From Gammaproteobacteria bacterium (GTDB lineage: Bacteria > Pseudomonadota > Gammaproteobacteria > UBA6429 > Thiohalophilaceae): a stretch of DNA of 64,000 nucleotides. This document shows, in pieces, positions 60,322 to 64,000 of the stretch. Position 1 is the first letter of the stretch. Every line of letters starts with the position of its first letter. The notes beneath the pieces were generated by a model. The model ran no database searches and was not told the origin of the DNA. It saw only the letters and a list, made by a program, of their open reading frames with translations. The stretch lies in contig JAOUNS010000009.1 in NCBI GenBank assembly GCA_029880855.1, positions 110,048 through 174,047 of the forward strand. Direction: 5' to 3'. A program made the position numbers and the translations under genes.

Positions 60322-60846
60322 CTAGGGCATGGAAAATCGATTGGGCCAGTTATCCTTGCTGAAACCCGGTCTTTCTGTGTTGAGGCGCTGGATCACCCTT
60401 GCCTCGTTTAGTAGCGTTGGCAAGTCCTGTGCCGGTCGGGCTGCCTCTGACAACGACAGACAACGCAAGTCATTGTGGCGGTTATAGACCACAAAATAAT
60501 CTTCCGGCTTGAGCAGGCCATCCGCCAGATCCAGCCCCTTGTCCAGATACGACATGGCACCGGACAACCGGCGGCTGATCAACAACTGCCCCGCCACCAG
60601 ATTGGCCAGCGCCTGATGTCGCCGAGTGCGGGCATCAATAAACAGCCTGTCGAGATCAGACCGTGTCGCGCAGTTGCGCCACCAGTCCAGGACCAGATCA
60701 CCGCACAGCAACACAAATTGACGCTGTTGACTCAACGGACGCAGTCTGCGATGTTGCTCCAGACTGTTTGCCCGATCCGCCACCTCAACGTCGGAATGGG
60801 GGGTGGCAAACCAGGCCGGTAAAATCGATTGATAGTGTTGCATCAT
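60322..60846 (-). CDS. Protein of unknown function, first gene of the arsenosugar cluster
   Basis: A 174-residue, mostly helical protein with no signal peptide or membrane segment (SLEQHRRLRPLSQQRQFVLL; HQALANLVAGQLLISRRLSG; DLADGLLKPEDYFVVYNRHN). I do not recognise the family. It ends 16 bases before arsS on the same strand, so it is likely co-transcribed. The start at 60846 has no clear ribosome site; the second Met of the Met-Met start is an alternative. Confidence 0.6.
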   Translation of the reverse strand: MMQHYQSILPAWFATPHSDVEVADRANSLEQHRRLRPLSQQRQFVLLCGDLVLDWWRNCATRSDLDRLFIDARTRRHQALANLVAGQLLISRRLSGAMSYLDKGLDLADGLLKPEDYFVVYNRHNDLRCLSLSEAARPAQDLPTLLNEARVIQRLNTERPGFSKDNWPNRFSMP

Positions 60847-61001
60847 AAACTGAATATAAATACAAATAGCAGTTCGGTAAATAGCCAGGTGAACCTTGCA
60901 TGGCTGGTTCCGCCAAATCTATCTCCAAAAGTCTATCAACAAAATATCAATTTTTTGTCACAATGCGTATAGTAATAACCATTGCATTAAAAAGGATAAT
61001 T

Positions 61002-61244
61002 ATGAAGTTCATTGATCAACTGCCTTTGCCAATAATTCTGCTCTTGTCCTTGACATTGGGCCTGGCCCCTTTTAATCCTGAACCTCATATTTGGGAAAAG
61101 CTGAAAATGCTGGCATCCGGTGAGTTAAGACAATTCATCGATATTTTTGACCTGTTCATGCACAGTACACCATGGATAGTGCTTGTACTGAAACTTATCC
61201 GCCTGCAAACGGTCTCTGTAAAAGATTCATCAACCGGCAGTTAA
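61002..61244 (+). CDS. Small membrane protein of unknown function
   Basis: An 80-residue protein starting MKFIDQLPLPIILLLSLTLG. Two hydrophobic segments flank a conserved-looking PEPHIWEKLKMLASGELRQF and IDIFDLFMHSTPWIVLVL. Similar small proteins are common in gammaproteobacteria, sometimes named after RND transporters without evidence. AAGGA precedes the ATG by 5 bases. It ends 5 bases before the next gene, so they form a pair. Confidence 0.65.
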   Translation: MKFIDQLPLPIILLLSLTLGLAPFNPEPHIWEKLKMLASGELRQFIDIFDLFMHSTPWIVLVLKLIRLQTVSVKDSSTGS

Positions 61245-61249
61245 AAATA

Positions 61250-61615
61250 ATGAAACCCAAACTGGTCTTTGTCTACAATGCCGACAGCGGGATGTTTAAC
61301 ACCATTACCGATATCGCACACAAGATCCTTTCTCCGGACACCTACGACTGCAAACTGTGCATGCTCACCCATTCCTATTTCAAAATAAAACAGGATTGGG
61401 TGGATTTTCTCAAGGATATCGATGCAGATTGCGAGTTTTTGCATCGGGATGAACTGTCGGAAAAATATGGACTGAAGAATATTGAACTGCCTGTTATCCT
61501 GCTTCATCAAGGGCAGGAACTTTCATCCTGGATAACTCGTGATGAGATTCTCCAGTGTGAAAGCATCGAGGCATTAAAGACCAGGATCAATACCGGATTG
61601 GCCGATTTGCATTAA
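61250..61615 (+). CDS. Conserved small protein of unknown function
   Basis: A 121-residue soluble protein starting [20 protein letters not shown], with [20 protein letters not shown] and a predicted alternating alpha/beta order. A thioredoxin-like fold is possible, but the CxxC here (CKLC, about residues 38-41) lies outside the usual site. Function unknown. Its stop overlaps the converging chemoreceptor gene by 4 bases. Confidence 0.65.
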   Translation: MKPKLVFVYNADSGMFNTITDIAHKILSPDTYDCKLCMLTHSYFKIKQDWVDFLKDIDADCEFLHRDELSEKYGLKNIELPVILLHQGQELSSWITRDEILQCESIEALKTRINTGLADLH

Positions 61616-63369
61616 TGTAACTTGAAGAAATTGATAACCTTGTAGAGATCTTCTGCATCTGAAGAGGATGACTCGGCTGTCGCAGATAACTCCTCGGCTG
61701 CCGAGGCGGCATTTTGCGCAACTTGATCCATTTTGTTTATCGCGATATTGACTTGAGAAACATTGGTGCGTTGTTCATCGGATGCCGCCGATATTTCACT
61801 GATCAGCGTCGAAGTCTTTTGAATCGCAGGAACAATCTTGTCCAGAAATTCACCGGCCTTATTGGCCACACTCACACTGTTTGCCGCCAACTCACTGATT
61901 TCCTGAGCTGATGTTTGGCTTCGCTCCGCCAGCTTGCGAACCTCATCTGCCACAACGGCAAACCCTTTACCATGTTCTCCCGCCCTGGCCGCCTCAATCG
62001 CGGCATTCAGCGCCAACAAGTTGGTTTTATACGCGATATCTTCAATCAGAATGACCTTCTCGGCAATATTTCGCATCGCAGTGACAGTTTCAGTTACCGC
62101 TTCACCGCCAAGCACCGCTTCATCAGAGGCCTTTTTGGCGAGTTCATTGGTCACCTTGGCATTCTCGGCATTTTGTGAAATTGATGCATTCATTTCTTCC
62201 AGCGATGAACCGGTTTCCTCGATACCGGCTGCTTGTTGACTGGCATCAACACTCATTTTATCCGCAGTCAATTTAACCTGACTGGAAGAAGAGCGAATTT
62301 CCTTGACACTGCTTTCCACCTCAAGCAGCACCGTCTGGATTTTGGCAATAAAACCATTTAATGCGTGGGCCGTATATCCCAGTTCATTTTTTCCAAAATC
62401 AGGCAAGCGATAGGTTAGATCGCCCTCTCCTTTATGCAGATCAACTGCGGCAGTCTGCATAAGACGCATGGGCATAACAATGCTTCTCGACGTAAAGAAA
62501 ATAAGCGCCAGGATAATTCCTGATAGAACCAGAACTGTAATAGTTACCAGGGACTTTGCAGCCGTTTCCGCCATTTCCGTTGCAGCGGTAATTTCCGTCG
62601 CCAGATCCTTTAACAAGGTTTCTGACTGGTGAATAATATTACGCATTTCACCATGCAATCCCTCTTTACTGCTTAGCCCCTTTTCAATGGAAGCCTTTGT
62701 CAGGGATACAAAGTCATCATTATATTTCTGCATGGCCTTTTTGATCGTTGCTTTCTGTGCAACAGGCAGCTTCGCCGCGTCAAGCCACTCAAGCATAATT
62801 TGGTAGTTTTTAGTGTACTTGCCGATATATTTTGTGTCGTCGCGCAACATAAAATCTTTTTCATTACGACGCAACATCAGCATTTGCGATAAAAGTTTAT
62901 AATCTTTGACACTCTTGATGTGCTTTTCAGCATCATGCACCGCATTGCGCAAATCACCGTATAACCCGTCTTTTGGGTTTAATCCGATTTTTTGCTGAAT
63001 GGTCACAATCGACATAAAGCTCCGCTGATAATCTGCCAACACTTTCTGCAAGGCGTTCACTTTACCCGATTCAAAATTGTTGTTTTCCATCTGCATCTTT
63101 AAATGACCGACTCTTTCAGTCATCTTCTTATAGTCTTTATTAAATTTGTCCCTGTATTTCAGGTCCCACCGAGCCATAAAATCCTTTTCCCGACGACGCA
63201 ACAGGAGCATGTCGGCATTAATTTTGTTGATACTCAAGGAGGTATCTTTAAGACCGCTGAGTTTGCTATTGGAATACAAAATCAACGCAGCCATACAGAG
63301 TAATGAAATGACGACACTCACACCGATAGCAAGTAGTTTGTTTTTTATTGATATGTCGGAAATATTCAT
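61612..63369 (-). CDS. Methyl-accepting chemotaxis protein with HBM-like sensor domain
   Basis: A 585-residue chemoreceptor. TM1 is at about 12-32 ([20 protein letters not shown]) and TM2 at about 270-292 ([20 protein letters not shown]). Between them lies a helical ligand domain with two repeated segments, [20 protein letters not shown] and [20 protein letters not shown], the hallmark of HBM-type double four-helix sensors. A HAMP domain follows, then the signalling hairpin with [20 protein letters not shown] and [20 protein letters not shown]. The ATG is at 63369. The ligand is unknown; organic acids are bound by known HBM receptors. Confidence 0.88.
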   Translation of the reverse strand: MNISDISIKNKLLAIGVSVVISLLCMAALILYSNSKLSGLKDTSLSINKINADMLLLRRREKDFMARWDLKYRDKFNKDYKKMTERVGHLKMQMENNNFESGKVNALQKVLADYQRSFMSIVTIQQKIGLNPKDGLYGDLRNAVHDAEKHIKSVKDYKLLSQMLMLRRNEKDFMLRDDTKYIGKYTKNYQIMLEWLDAAKLPVAQKATIKKAMQKYNDDFVSLTKASIEKGLSSKEGLHGEMRNIIHQSETLLKDLATEITAATEMAETAAKSLVTITVLVLSGIILALIFFTSRSIVMPMRLMQTAAVDLHKGEGDLTYRLPDFGKNELGYTAHALNGFIAKIQTVLLEVESSVKEIRSSSSQVKLTADKMSVDASQQAAGIEETGSSLEEMNASISQNAENAKVTNELAKKASDEAVLGGEAVTETVTAMRNIAEKVILIEDIAYKTNLLALNAAIEAARAGEHGKGFAVVADEVRKLAERSQTSAQEISELAANSVSVANKAGEFLDKIVPAIQKTSTLISEISAASDEQRTNVSQVNIAINKMDQVAQNAASAAEELSATAESSSSDAEDLYKVINFFKLH

Positions 63370-63511
63370 CAAAATCTCATTGTAAATTTTGTATAACAGT
63401 TACCACTAATTCGGACAAAACTGTCTTAACTTGAGCTATCGATACATAGATGAGAAGTGTATGTTTTATGCACCATTTTGAGTCGTTGTGATACGATATA
63501 AGAAGAGCCGG

Positions 63512-63545
63512 AAAACAATATAACTACATGATTTTATATTGTTTT
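63512..63545. terminator. Inverted repeat downstream of the minus-strand Gly/Asn-rich gene
   Basis: AAAACAATATAA and TTATATTGTTTT form a 12-bp stem with a 10-base loop. On the minus strand the stem ends in TTTT, fitting a terminator for the gene that ends at 63661. A separate 14-bp palindrome ATGACAATTGTCAT lies at 63600-63613. The rest of the 63370-63660 gap is AT-rich and holds no gene. Confidence 0.5.
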
Positions 63546-63660
63546 ATAATTTTAACTAATAGTCGCGATTATTATGTGGTTTACTGGCTTGTAACAAAGA
63601 TGACAATTGTCATAATTGGCTGTCAGCCTCTGATTAACATGTGCCTTTTCAATTCAGCAG

Positions 63661-64000
63661 TTATAACCGGTATGATACTTGATTTTTCTGTTTTAGCATT
63701 GCAGCGTTGTCACCACTTGTCCTGCCGCCGCCGTTACTATTTGAACCACCATTACCATTAGAGCCACCGTTACTGCCACCACTGTTGGTGTTATCGGCCT
63801 TCGGATCACCGCCCAGGTTTTTGTTCTTGACGGTGTTTTGTGACACTGCATTGGCGCGGTCGCTGCGGTGCAGCAGGCCCTGACCGGGGTTGGTTTCCGG
63901 TTTGTTGCTGTTGGTGTTTGCAACAGACGCAGTTGTCCTGGCTTGCTTGTTGTTGCCTTTGCCATCCTTGCCATTGCCGGTCTGTGTAGCGACATCAGCC
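63661..64000 (-). CDS. C-terminal end of a Gly/Asn-rich protein (5' end outside window)
   Basis: A minus-strand frame stays open from the right edge to a TAA at 63661-63663, giving at least 112 residues. It includes NKPETNPGQGLLHRSDRANA and a low-complexity GGSNGGSNGNGGSN segment, then ends KQKNQVSYRL. The composition (Gly, Asn, Ser, Thr, Lys) suggests a disordered or surface-exposed tail. The 5' part is outside the window, so the protein family is unknown. Two shorter frames here are only parts or other frames of the same stretch. Confidence 0.45.
   Translation of the reverse strand, partial: ADVATQTGNGKDGKGNNKQARTTASVANTNSNKPETNPGQGLLHRSDRANAVSQNTVKNKNLGGDPKADNTNSGGSNGGSNGNGGSNSNGGGRTSGDNAAMLKQKNQVSYRL

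Overview
This window reads as a roughly 50 percent G+C chromosome segment of a gammaproteobacterium. The evidence is E. coli-like FadD/FadI/FadJ/FadE proteins, gammaproteobacterial families such as YciA, YiiX-like, DUF1178 and the DUF4381/BatD set, and an NtrC/sigma-54-style nitrogen region. A DsrC-family protein, a SoxY-SoxZ-type fusion, pyruvate:ferredoxin oxidoreductase and class II ribonucleotide reductase suggest a facultative or microaerophilic relative of sulfur-oxidising gammaproteobacteria. That placement is inference. I see no rRNA, tRNA, CRISPR array, prophage or insertion sequence.

Layout. 1-9437 (minus strand): a cNMP-binding protein fragment, then a fatty-acid beta-oxidation operon read as YiiX-like hydrolase, FadE, FadI, FadJ, FadD and thioesterase. 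9570-28857: a class V aminotransferase and then a large nitrate assimilation region. It holds a NasT-type ANTAR antiterminator, an NrtA-NrtB-NrtD transporter, a NarK-type transporter with a PP2C-kinase fusion and a dihaem cytochrome, and nirB-nirD-nasA followed by a fused DmsB-DmsC-like subunit and a cysteine-less DsrC-like protein. 28875-31716: a SoxYZ-like lipoprotein, an M23 peptidase, a VOC protein and small exported or membrane proteins. 31874-39018: a DHOD-like protein with NifJ, a periplasmic glutaredoxin-like protein and class II RNR. 39019-47511: a P2-type ATPase, an HPt-receiver protein, small conserved proteins, a beta-CASP hydrolase, a barrel protein and GDPD. 47622-54320: a tightly overlapped MoxR/DUF58/VWA/BatD operon. 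54337-60846: a HicA-like orphan, endonuclease V, a patatin, DUF1178 and an arsenosugar gene set. 61002-64000: small proteins, a chemoreceptor with a HBM-like sensor domain, and the end of a Gly/Asn-rich protein.

The most informative signal is regulatory. The leaders of nrtA, narK and nirB each carry a hairpin with an A-x-x-G-x-x hexaloop (AAAGGC or AACGGC in a GGAC/GTCC-type stem). The 3' side of this hairpin overlaps the 5' arm of an intrinsic terminator placed just before the gene. narK and nirB also have a second upstream hexaloop hairpin. This is the architecture expected for RNAs bound by ANTAR proteins, and a NasT-type ANTAR protein is encoded at 10906. Near-consensus sigma-54 promoters precede nasT, narK and nirB, with a weaker one before nrtA. 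Together they suggest nitrogen-limitation control of initiation plus nitrate control of antitermination over one regulon.
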